From Anthoceros angustus (lineage: Eukaryota; Streptophyta; Anthocerotopsida; Anthocerotales; Anthocerotaceae): 64,000 bases of DNA. This document shows positions 23,426 through 33,284 of the stretch, piece by piece. The DNA lies in contig VJWM01000116.1 in assembly GCA_010909165.1 (NCBI GenBank), forward strand, positions 868,001 through 932,000, read 5' to 3'. Each line of letters opens with the position of its first letter. The stretch's first letter is position 1. The position numbers and the translations under genes are program-made. The notes under the pieces were generated by a model. The model was not told the origin of the DNA, did no database searches, and was given only the letters and a program-made list of their open reading frames with translations.

Positions 23426-23696
23426 TGATGGGAATCACGCACACACTCGTACAAAGCTTGTTTGTAGTATTGCTTGAATAATAGAAAGTACAAGAGAGTG
23501 TTATATAGTGGAGGTAGTCGATAGTTACGACTATAAGTTGTTGTAACTACCATACGTGGTTGTAACTAATATAACAACTAACCACCAAAATAACTACCTT
23601 AGGAAACTATGTAGTACCCTAGGCATATAATAATTATTAAGTAAAGGTGCCCTAATGAATAGTGCTCTAAACCTAGTATATTTTATCAATCCTCCA
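23426..23696 (-). repeat. Copia 5' LTR (about 271 bp)
   Basis: The inner end is fixed by the primer site. The LTR runs from TGATGGGAATCACG to a likely end at ATCCTCCA, giving TG...CA ends. On the - strand a TATA-like sequence, CACTATATAACACTC, lies near 23495-23510. The outer boundary is inferred from the CA dinucleotide only. Confidence 0.6.
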
Positions 23697-23699
23697 TAA

Positions 23700-24700
23700 A
23701 CGAGTTGTGGATGATGGCTTCCTTATAAACCATAGGCTGTCACGTTGCTTGACACATGATTGGCTAGAGAATCTCTTGTGACCACAACAAAAGTGGAGGA
23801 TATGACTGGGATGATGCAAGCCGATGCTGGTGGAGACTGTCTTGCGGGTGGGAATCTGTCCTTTGTTGGCATATTTTTCTCCTGAGGGTGGTCCACAGTT
23901 CCATGTTATCATGGTTTGCTATTGACAATTCTCTTGCCATTACCACAATGTTTTGCAGCTGATTTCACTTTCAAAATACAGGAATGAGTGGAGGAACTGT
24001 ACTTGGACGGCATGATACTACTGTTGCCTGCCATCCTGCTGGCGGGCATCTGCAGTATTGATGTTGATAATTCTATACCCTAATGCATGTTCTGGTGTTG
24101 TCCATTTTTACCTTTTGCTAGCATGTGTTTGTGCTTATCTAGCTTTTAATGCAAGAGGAACTCTTCAAGGGACTGCACTTGGACCACATGACACTGCAGA
24201 TGGATCCTGTCCTGTTGGTGGGCATCTGCTGAACTTTTGCATGTCAAATTTTTCTATGTTCAAAGTATGTTGAGTTGTTTATCAATTCTATTGCATTTGA
24301 TAGCATGATTTGTTGATGATCCGGGCTGATCCTGAAACAGGTACAAGTGGCGGTGCATTTTCTTGAACTGTATAGATAAACTCAGAAGTGGTAAGCCGCA
24401 TACTGCAAACATGGTAACCCACCCAGCCCAGTTTGTATGATAATGTACCTTCTTGTTTTGCTTGTTTTCCTGAGATTGTCAACTACTCATGTTGTCCATT
24501 TTGTGCAGAACATTTCGGGGAAGCGCACAGCCGATGATCTTGGCCTGGAGTGATAAACTGGTGCGGTTTTGCAGCATGGGGTACTGAACGTAGTATGCTG
24601 AATCCGGAGTGAAACATGCTGTCAGCTTAGTGCCATAGCTAGTTCCCTAGATTTCATAGCATATGCATCTGTAAAGCGTGAACCTATATCTCTGCTTTAG
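23700..24700. other. CACTA interior with a repeated gene-like fragment
   Basis: No complete gene was recognised. Two related stretches about 190 bp apart (near 23985-24045 and 24157-24235) share CTTGGAC, CATGA(T/C)ACT and GGGCATCTGC. On the + strand they give similar peptides, GTVLGRHDTT...AGGHL and GTALGPHDTA...VGGHL. This may be a captured and duplicated exon, as CACTA elements often carry, but the source is not identified. Confidence 0.4.
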
Positions 24701-25154
24701 ATCTGAGAAGCTCATTGCCCGCTGTAATTTTCCCTCCCCTGAACCAATATTAATAAAATTCAATAATTTATGAATTTTCGGTATTTATCTAGAATATTAC
24801 TATTTATATTAATTTTAAAAATTAAACTACCAGCTTACGTTACAATGTAACTAGCAGCAACGCGGGGCACGTCCAATGCTACCTGGTTAAGTCATTCTGG
24901 TTAGGTGACCCCAATTAATATACTTTGGTTACCCTAACTTTGGTTTATTAATTGTAGTACAATACGCTGGTTACGTAACCTTGGGTTACAAGAACCCATG
25001 GTTACCTTAACCAGGGTAAACCTCGTATTAAAACCCAATGTTAAATCCGTTGCATTGCACGTATTTGTACCCGTTGTAAGGCGCGTTGTTGCATATTTTG
25101 TAAATCACATATTAAAATATATGTGATAAACTCTGTAGTAACCTAAAACCTAAA

Positions 25155-25265
25155 CCCTGACATGCTGATATGGCATGCACAATGACATGGTAGGATGACG
25201 TGGCATGCATAGTGACATGGTATGATGACGTGGCACGCACAGTGACATGGCATGTTAGCATGTTC
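25155..25265. repeat. Short tandem repeat, about 32-bp unit, 3 copies
   Basis: Three successive units contain GACATGG, then TGATGACGTGGCA, with GCATGC-type sequence between. A related block (GTGATGACATGGCACGTGG) lies at the other end of the CACTA-like element near 22568. It may be part of the element's sub-terminal region. Confidence 0.7.
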
Positions 25266-25464
25266 CAAACCTATCACTGAACCTCATTTACAACAGGCAT
25301 TTCCCTTTACAACCATAGATGGCAAAAGTGGCACAAGTATTTACCTATTTACAATGTTATTGGGGACGAATTCAGTACAATGCTTGGATTTACAATATGT
25401 TATTAAATAACGGTGTAAATGGCATTTTAATTCCCATTGTAAAAGCACCTATATTCTTGTAGTG

Positions 25465-27606
25465 CACGTGGGTGGCCCACAATATGCGCAGAATGTGGCA
25501 CCGAAGATGCCACCACTGGGTGTCATGAAACTGCTGTCCGGGGTGGCAAATTGAAGGCTACATGTCCATTTTGTGTGTGGGTTGCAGCATTGTTGAGTGC
25601 ACTAGGGTTGCATTCCTCCAAGCATTGCAGCCATGGGGAATTGAAACGTATAGGACATTGATGTCGGTGGTGCAGGAACTGCATATCGCGAGGGACAATA
25701 TGTATGTAAAGAGCTTGGAGGACATGGACTTCCTTCCGGAATGAAAGGGCCTCCGATCCTCATTCCCAAGTCCCTCATGAAAGCATGTTCTTAAACACAG
25801 GTGAAAGTGTTTCATCAGACTGAAATGTATCAGCTGCACATTGCACTGAAGGCATTACCCGAATACCTCCAGTAGTGGACGGAGGCTAAGGCCACATTGT
25901 GGGCGTGGACAACGATCACCCTGCTCCGGGCTGCAGTGCACCAAGTGTGAGGAACTTGCGGACCAACTTTGAGGCTCTTCTGGGATTGATCGGGGTGTAG
26001 GATGTAGAGAAATCTTTTGTGCTCTCCCACCACGAGGTGGGAACGCAGATCGTGTGGAATTTTCATTTGCATGGAATTAAGGCTGTCAAGACTTAACATG
26101 CATGGGTAGCTTCTTCACCGTTGTATTGTAGAATGTTATGTCATCGCATAGTCTTCCTGTACGTAAACATTCATGTAGAAGTAATGTTAGTTGAGCTTGA
26201 TCAGGTGAGAGTGTGATGCACCTTGAGAAATCTACTACCGGATTTGAATGGCTTTTCAACTAGCACTCATGTTTAATCCAATCGGAGAAGCGGGGAGAGG
26301 GAGAGACCTTTGCATGGTTTGCACCCTCAAGCATCATCTTGGTTGGCCAGCTTATTGGAATGCACACCAGATGCACGGTGGAGGAAACACACTCTTGAAT
26401 ATGTAATCCTAAACCCAAGCCATCGATTTGGACAACCGATGGCGGGCCGTTGCATCTGGCAACGAACGGGAGCGAACATCCGGGGCCTTTGCGTGGGGGC
26501 GAGACATGTCCAGCAAACATGTGCTTGTGTGTTCCAGGCGAACAAAAACATGCGTATGCGTGCAAGAAAAACCCTAAACGGCAAGAAAACACCTAGATGA
26601 CAAAATCCGAACATCATAGCCCAAGTTGTGAGACAAAAAATTTTCTGCCGCATACGATGATGTGGCCCATATAAGAGGAAGGAATCTCGAAGATGCCGAG
26701 GCATCTGAGTGTAAATACTGACGAAAAAAAAGTTCTCACACACAAGTCGCCCCATGACGACTTCGGTATTCCATACATCAGGTCTAATTTCTCGAGAGAC
26801 TAATTTCTCGTAAATTGTTGGTTTATTATTATAAAATTATTATACAACGAGAATACGATCTTGCAGATGCGTCAGGTGTACAGCATTACCTACATTCAAA
26901 ATACTTTTGGGATGGCCTCCCTATATAAAGACTGAGATTCTGACCAACAGGATATTTTCCGAGTGGCCTATTTAGAACCATGGAATCGTCCATCATTTGG
27001 TAAGAATACTGCAGATCGCGAATTATGTCTTACTTCAGGGCAACTTCAGACACCAAAAAAATTAGCCTGATAGACATAGCCCACAGAAGCACCAGCAAGA
27101 GCTACCTACGTCTAGCCATGCGATTGCTAGAGGGATTTCCCTCCGTAGAAACCCACAGCCCCTAGCCCCCCGCTCCCCCCTTTCCCTCGCGTCCCCTCCT
27201 TCCCCCCTTGTGCTCTTCGGCTCACGTCGGCTGAAGACAAACAATGTGATAGAACAATGAGATAGTGTCCTGTTCAACTGGAAAACCCCACAATCAGCAT
27301 TATTCAAGAACTAATCCTAAAGCTAATCCCCTCCCCGCGTCTGTTCCTGCATGGATAGTCCTCAAGGACGAGGACCGGAGCAGCGATGGCCAAGCACTAG
27401 TCCACCGAAGCTTCAGAAGTCTCAAAATTCATCATAAGCTGTAAAAGTGTGCTCACCACGCAAGCACTGGAACGGCTCTCAGGCTATGTACAGCTTCCGG
27501 AAGTTTCTGCCCACATTACGGACTGGTGTGGGTGCTGACTCAGAGAAATTGAATCAACCGAACGCCAACAAATATTGAGTGGTCACAATCGTAGCGGAGG
27601 CAACAG
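25465..27606. other. Intergenic region, no gene recognised
   Basis: Short open frames only. A plus-strand frame at 25562-25744 (60 codons, ending ARDNMYVKSLEDMDFLPE) looks composition-wise like coding sequence but matches nothing I know. A TATATAAAG-like sequence lies near 26926. The last 300 bases before 27606 are probably the 3' untranslated region of the zinc-finger gene on the - strand. Confidence 0.5.
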
Positions 27607-30600
27607 TTAAGAAACCCCATCAACAGCATTCTCCCAGTCATCCTGAACGTCTTCCCCAGTAGCCTGAATGACGGCCGAGGCACTACCTGTGGCATGAGCA
27701 GTGGACTTATGGATCTGCAATGAACTTAAACCTGCACTGCTTGCAGAACTGCTTCCTGCACTTGAATCATGCAATCCTCCACCTTGCTCCAGAGCACCCC
27801 ATGGATTTTTCAAGGACACAGGTTGGACCGGTTTCGGTTGCCATGCACCCTTGAATTCCTCTTTAGAATTGTCCTCGCCCCACGCATCTTCAACCCAGGA
27901 TTCCTTAGAACTTTTCTTCCTTGAAAGTGTTCGAAAACCTGTCACTTGTGGCTGAGGTGTTACCAATGCACTTGAGCTTGGGCCCCATGGATTCAGACGA
28001 CTAGCAAGAGTTGAAGATCCACCCTGTGACATCACTACAGCTCCTCGATAAGATGAGGCATGCTCCACACGCCGCAAGGCTGTTGCTGCCCTTAGTGGGT
28101 CTCCAAAAATAGCCAAAGCGTTCCTATCATTCAACCAAACCAACTCACACTCCCCTCCAAACCTGAGGACGAGTGTGCTGACATCATCTGCTTCTCGGGG
28201 AAGATCAAAGAGACAGACCACCAAACTTGGCTCCATATCAATACTGGGGTTGAAAGGGGCCGCTGATGCCTGGCCAACAAGAGGCAGAGGTGCTTTTGTA
28301 AGCAAGCCTCGTGCAGGTGACTTGGACTTCGGTGTCACATGGACAACCACAAACCTGCGTGGATCTCGTCCAACACCGGTAACAGTAATTCCCCACCTCT
28401 CCCCTAGCTGATGAATAACTTCCCTCCTTTCTCTAGGAAGAGCACAGAATACATGTAATTTGACAACGCCTGCTCCATTCCTGGGTCCAAGCACTAAGTA
28501 CTTCAGCCTATCCTCTACAGCCCCTACCCACTGTGGCTCCCTTCGAATTAACTCTGCCAATAATTCAGGGCCCACCAAGCCACCTTCGGCTCCAGAGACT
28601 GGCTCGCCAGGGGTGACCGCCCCAAATGCATCAGCAAGAATACGCCTCTTCTCAAGTTTTGAACACTTGTCATCGCAGACCAGCTTCCTCTGCCCCATTG
28701 GAACATGAGTAGTCCCTTCAATTGCTTGCAACGCAAGTGGTGGCAAAAGCACTGCATCCATAACACCTCCCTTACTTGCCTCTGCATCACAAGGGACTTC
28801 AGCTGTCAATCTTCCACAGGAGCATGTTATAGTCACCATCACTCTGCAACGACCCTCAGGACATGATGCTGAGGGATGGCAAGGAGCGACACAAGTGTGG
28901 GGGCAATCACGACGTGGAGCTCCACAAGGTTGCCCACAGGAAGCCCTGGATTTTCTTTCAGCAACCCCTGAGCTGTTTCCACTATCAGCAACACTTGAGC
29001 TGTTCCCAATCTCCAACCCAGTCTCATGCATGTCACATGGGGGTGCATGGCAACTGCGGGCACATGCATGTAGGCCACACTGTCTTGTCCTGCCACAGAG
29101 CTTGTTGCATTTGATGTCTCGAGAGCCACATGGAACTGCCCTCAATCTCACATGATTACCAACACACACCTTAGCCACAGGAAGTGAGCATGGTGGGCAA
29201 TCTCCAAAGTGACACAGGTGACTGGGCTCGTGACCACAGGCCTGAGGAATGGAGCAAGGTCGCTGACACGAAGGAACCGGTGTGCCACAGGGTACCGGAG
29301 GTGGCACCGAGGCTGCACCACAAGCACAGGACAACTCTGTAAAAGAAGACTCCAAACATGGTGGGCAATGTCCAGCATGGCAAAGCTCCTGACAATCATG
29401 CCGCTTACAACGCAATTTTTTCCCACACTTCAGTATACAGAGGTGAGGGTTATGATTGCCATCTGATAAATCTTTGCAGCACCTGTTATTGCATCTGTGT
29501 CTTCCACAGTTCTTCAACGATCCGCATGTCTTCTCACAGAGGAAGTCCCTATCAGACAGTATCTGTTCACCAACCTCCCCATCCTTGCCTCCTCCTCTGT
29601 TCATCACGTTCGTGACGTAGCAAGGCACAGTTCTTGTTGAAGAGCCACACCGACATTTCTGCTCAGAGGGAACCATACACATAGAACAAGGGCCTGTATG
29701 ACAAGCACTTTCACACATGTGCTTCTTACATGGTAAAAGCTTCCCACATTTCTGCCCACAGGTTGGCACTGGATCCAAACAGCTTCTCCTTACGTGGCCC
29801 AGACCGAGTAAAAACTGCACGGATTCCTTACCACAAGGGCATGTCACTACTTTGGAAGGAGAAAGTTCACATCCTTCACAGCTTCCTTCATGACATGTCT
29901 GCATGCACCTGTGATTACCGCATACCAGCATACCTCCACAAATGGACCCACAAGAGAACAGACCCTTTTCCCAAGTTAAGTCACCATAACGTTCTAATTG
30001 TCCACACGTTGTCAGTTCCTCCTTCGCGCCACAAAAACACCTGGCAGTGAAATCAACCTGGCACACATCGCATAGTCCTTCGTGACAAACTTTGGCACAT
30101 GAATGTCGTCCACATAGGAGGGTACGCCCACATGTCTGTCCACAGCAATCTGGACTCTTCTGCTGGTCAGAACAGCGCCGTGTAAGTGTCACCTTTCCAC
30201 AGGGACATGGATGAGGTGGAAGAAGTGTCATGCACGGAGGACAGGGTCCCGGATGACACTGCATGGTGCAGTGGTGCTGGCACTTCTTTCCTTTGTCCAG
30301 TGCCTTCTTGCATGTTTGTCCACAAGAATGGGGTGTCAAATAAAAATCCACGGGAGGATCCACTAAATTACCACAGAAACACTGATACCTAATCTCCTTG
30401 GCACTGGTTAGCTGGACAGTTTGGCAACCCGGGCACCTCCAATTCCCTTCGAAGGCATTTCCTTGACCCGACACAGACAAGTCAGCTGAAGAGGGAGCTC
30501 TGGCCCACTTCTTTATGCAGGCAAGGTGGAAAATTGCATAACAACTTGCACATGACCACACTGCAGCCTTACGGCCCACCATATCGTAGCATATCATACA

Positions 30601-31755
30601 TTCTTGTTCCCCGTTTGCCAGCTTATCCTGAAGCTCTTGAACCAGATGAGGGACAGGCGGCTTGGCCTCCCTCCAATATCCTACAGAGGGACCTTCCAGA
30701 CTGTTCTCTGACGCGGTTGCACCCGTGAGTGGTTTAAAGGTTCCCTGATATGCAACAGGCTGGGTGGAGACGTAAGGCGCAACGGGTCTCCAGCTAGTGG
30801 CTCCTCCACGCCCATTCCCAGTCCCAGGTTGGAAGTGATTATTACCAGCTCCTGTGCTCACGGACAGACCATGAAGAGCTTCAGTTGCTGCGTCCCTTGC
30901 AGCTACCAAAGATCCCGGGGGAATAGAGCCTTTATCTTGTTGGCCCCCGAACCCATTTTGGTGTCCCGCTCCGCCATGCAAATTTGGCATATACCGGGCT
31001 CTTCCTCCATTTCCATACCCTCTACCCCGTGGCTGCGGTCTAGTCTGGATACCTTTTTCAGCAGGCATCCCATTAGGCCTCCCCCTACCGTTACTGAATC
31101 CTTGCGCGTGTAGACCATTCTGTGTCCTGAAATCCTCGTTGTTGCCTGGCTGAGAAACATCTAATTGACCCTGACCCATCGAGAAATGATCACCCGCGGC
31201 ACCATTGCCGACAGAATTTGAGTCACCTACTGAATGGAACTGCACTGAGTGCTGGTGAGAAGGCCCCGGACGATTGTAAGAAGTGCCTGAATGATTGCCT
31301 CCAGAATTTGAGTCACCTATAGACTGCAACTGCACTGAGAGCTGGTGAGAAGGCCGCGAACGATTGTGAGAAGTGCCTGAATGATGCTGAGGAAGCCCTG
31401 GATTCTGTTGTGGATGGCTCCGAAACCCAGGAGGGGCATGCAAAGTTCTCGAAGGCGGGGCAACACTACTCTCTCCACCCCTACCATTCCAGAACGCACC
31501 ATCAGAAACATAGCCCTGATACTGTTGGCCGGAAGAGCTCCCAACCCCTCCGAGCCCATTCACGCCACGACCAGCCGCCGCCCCCTGCCGGCTCCCTGAA
31601 TCCCTCCCTGAGGCCGCATCAAACCGTCCCAAACCCTGAACCCTAGCTCCTGGTGGGACGAAGCCCGGCAGCGGAGAAAACCCTGGCGGATGCTGGAGAA
31701 CCGCAGCCCCAGCTCCATCCCTTCGGGATAGGGTTGCAGACCGCTCATGATCCAT
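27607..31755 (-). CDS. NFXL1: NFX1-like zinc-finger protein with RING and R3H-like regions
   Basis: A single uninterrupted frame gives 1382 residues from the chosen ATG (MDHERSATLS). The N-terminal 380 residues are Gly/Ser/Gln-rich and low in complexity. A RING-type finger follows (about 385-443: CMICYDM ... CASC ... FHLACIKKW ... CPGC). Then about nine NFX1-type fingers fill residues 470-970, with repeats such as CGQTCGRTLLCGRHSC and CGKLLPCKKHMC. An R3H-like segment (LPRERREVIHQLGERWGI) lies at about 1105-1125, followed by an RRM-like stretch and a Ser-rich tail. In Arabidopsis, NFXL1 is a nuclear regulator of stress and defence responses; the RING suggests ubiquitin-ligase activity. The frame stays open to 32451, but the extra 232 residues look like untranslated sequence. 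The gene is longer than Arabidopsis NFXL1 (about 1190 residues). Confidence 0.93.
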   Translation of the reverse strand: MDHERSATLSRRDGAGAAVLQHPPGFSPLPGFVPPGARVQGLGRFDAASGRDSGSRQGAAAGRGVNGLGGVGSSSGQQYQGYVSDGAFWNGRGGESSVAPPSRTLHAPPGFRSHPQQNPGLPQHHSGTSHNRSRPSHQLSVQLQSIGDSNSGGNHSGTSYNRPGPSHQHSVQFHSVGDSNSVGNGAAGDHFSMGQGQLDVSQPGNNEDFRTQNGLHAQGFSNGRGRPNGMPAEKGIQTRPQPRGRGYGNGGRARYMPNLHGGAGHQNGFGGQQDKGSIPPGSLVAARDAATEALHGLSVSTGAGNNHFQPGTGNGRGGATSWRPVAPYVSTQPVAYQGTFKPLTGATASENSLEGPSVGYWREAKPPVPHLVQELQDKLANGEQECMICYDMVGRKAAVWSCASCYAIFHLACIKKWARAPSSADLSVSGQGNAFEGNWRCPGCQTVQLTSAKEIRYQCFCGNLVDPPVDFYLTPHSCGQTCKKALDKGKKCQHHCTMQCHPGPCPPCMTLLPPHPCPCGKVTLTRRCSDQQKSPDCCGQTCGRTLLCGRHSCAKVCHEGLCDVCQVDFTARCFCGAKEELTTCGQLERYGDLTWEKGLFSCGSICGGMLVCGNHRCMQTCHEGSCEGCELSPSKVVTCPCGKESVQFLLGLGHVRRSCLDPVPTCGQKCGKLLPCKKHMCESACHTGPCSMCMVPSEQKCRCGSSTRTVPCYVTNVMNRGGGKDGEVGEQILSDRDFLCEKTCGSLKNCGRHRCNNRCCKDLSDGNHNPHLCILKCGKKLRCKRHDCQELCHAGHCPPCLESSFTELSCACGAASVPPPVPCGTPVPSCQRPCSIPQACGHEPSHLCHFGDCPPCSLPVAKVCVGNHVRLRAVPCGSRDIKCNKLCGRTRQCGLHACARSCHAPPCDMHETGLEIGNSSSVADSGNSSGVAERKSRASCGQPCGAPRRDCPHTCVAPCHPSASCPEGRCRVMVTITCSCGRLTAEVPCDAEASKGGVMDAVLLPPLALQAIEGTTHVPMGQRKLVCDDKCSKLEKRRILADAFGAVTPGEPVSGAEGGLVGPELLAELIRREPQWVGAVEDRLKYLVLGPRNGAGVVKLHVFCALPRERREVIHQLGERWGITVTGVGRDPRRFVVVHVTPKSKSPARGLLTKAPLPLVGQASAAPFNPSIDMEPSLVVCLFDLPREADDVSTLVLRFGGECELVWLNDRNALAIFGDPLRAATALRRVEHASSYRGAVVMSQGGSSTLASRLNPWGPSSSALVTPQPQVTGFRTLSRKKSSKESWVEDAWGEDNSKEEFKGAWQPKPVQPVSLKNPWGALEQGGGLHDSSAGSSSASSAGLSSLQIHKSTAHATGSASAVIQATGEDVQDDWENAVDGVS

Positions 31756-33284
31756 GCCTCGGCTCTCCGCCGGCTCCCCACATGTATCTCTACTGCGCAG
31801 CACCGAAGCAATAACGCTCATGCACCGAAATTCCTCCAAACCAGACGCAGCAAAATTCCTGCGGAGGCCAACAGAACCATGCGTCAGATTTGCACCGCAA
31901 CACAAGCATGCTTCCTCTACAAAACCAGTGAATGCGCCCCAGCCACCATTCACGGCCCGACCCCAGGTTCTCAGTCCAACCGAACACACGACAAGCAGCC
32001 AGAACGCTTCAACATTCCACCCACCCGCAAAGACCAGGACACGCACCTCCGAGGCCCCGGCTGGCCCGACGCAATCCTCACCCGAGGCTGCCAACCGCGC
32101 AGCAGACGGATCCACCAGATCCGAATCTACCAGCCGCACCTTCCCGCTGAGAATGGGAACAGCTGTTATTAAAGCGAGGGGCGTCGGAAAGAATCGCCGC
32201 GGGACGATACGAGACGCTGTGAGAGACGCTCTTGGTAACGGAAGCGCATGCAGAGCGGCGATCGCGGGAGAGCAGCTGGAAAAAATGAGAGGGCGATGGA
32301 GGATTTGGCGCCACGATTGGCGATTGGCAGATGACGCCTTTTTCACGACCCGAACGTACCCGCTCTTTCCACCAAGCGTGACCGACAATGCCTTGACGCC
32401 CAAGATAACCAACATCCGTTCCCACCACACTGCAAATGCTGATGTGGACAAAAACTGCCCCAGCCTCCAAGGTAGGCGGACGAGAAGGTGACGTGGAAAG
32501 TTCGAGGAAGCTGCGGTTATGATCTATGTTCTGCATTATTGCGAATTTATAGCCTCGCCGGGTGAAACGCTCAACGAGGGAGTCCGGCTGCTTCCAGCAA
32601 TTCACTGACAGCGGATGACAGTCTTGGTGGACCAAGACTGTCATTCTGCGCGCATGGGCAAGAGTTGCATGCAGGCCATACAAACTTCACTCACAGGCTT
32701 CTGCAGAGAGTTCGCGTCCCCGCCCGGCATGACATGACCGCCAAGGAGTCCTTGGCGAGGGCCACCTCGGCTGTGGCGACAATCCCAAGGGCCTCGCTCC
32801 CTACGGCTCCGAGGACTCCTCGAGTGCCGTGCTGTTGACTTGATGAAAAAACTGGTTGAGATCTACCCGGCGGTGGAAAGCCTTAATCTCGCCAATGGAA
32901 GGCCGGAGACCTACTCCACCCTTACCGAGGAAGATGCTACAACAACAACAACTTTATTTATGCTAAACAAACAAACAATAAACCTTCTCTTCTCCCACCT
33001 GACACGAAATCGATGGAAGGCAACCGCGCCATATAAGAGGGAAATGCTAAATACTTAGGAGACATGGGTTATTGTCTAGACGGACCTCTGAGGAGATCCT
33101 TCACGGGATACAGCCTATGTGTTCGTGCCCTCACATGCCCTCCTGAGAAGCTAGCCTCGTGGAGCATCCAAGAAATAGATGGCCCGACCACCTCATCTAG
33201 ACTTCTTGGACAGTCCTTGGGAACTCGAGGGTACATCCTCGTCTCGATCCTTGGCATGATACTGTCTTTGTTTCCCATGCTACT
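31756..33284. other. Region between NFXL1 and the lyase gene
   Basis: This holds the NFXL1 promoter and 5' leader and the 3' untranslated part of the lyase gene. The - strand frame is open upstream of the NFXL1 ATG, without recognisable domains. (CAA)n-like runs lie near 32938-32975. No gene was recognised. Confidence 0.5.

Larger units (their letters stand above)
22390..25464. mobile_element. CACTA-like DNA transposon, non-autonomous
   Basis: The left end is CACTACAAGAAAA and the right end is the inverse, TTCTTGTAGTG, the hallmark of plant CACTA (En/Spm) elements. Inverted sequence extends three bases further out on both sides (GTGCAC). Sub-terminal copies of TTTTACAACGG/CCGTTGTAAA occur near both ends (22412-22480; 25060-25445), as is usual for transposase binding in this class. 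No transposase or TNPD-like coding was recognised. The interior holds a copia 5' fragment, repeated gene-like fragments and direct repeats. Flanking triplets are GTG and CAC, so a 3-bp target duplication cannot be confirmed. Confidence 0.75.

Noticed and set aside
22387-25467. A 3-bp target duplication of the CACTA-like element
   Set aside because: The flanking triplets are GTG and CAC, which are inverse rather than direct copies and look like an extension of the terminal repeat.
31756-32451. N-terminal extension of NFXL1 to the first in-frame ATG
   Set aside because: The extra 232 residues have no domain, no low-complexity match to the family and read like translated leader sequence.
32840-33058. 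72-residue + strand frame between NFXL1 and the lyase
   Set aside because: It crosses a CAA-type simple repeat, lies in the lyase 3' region and matches nothing.
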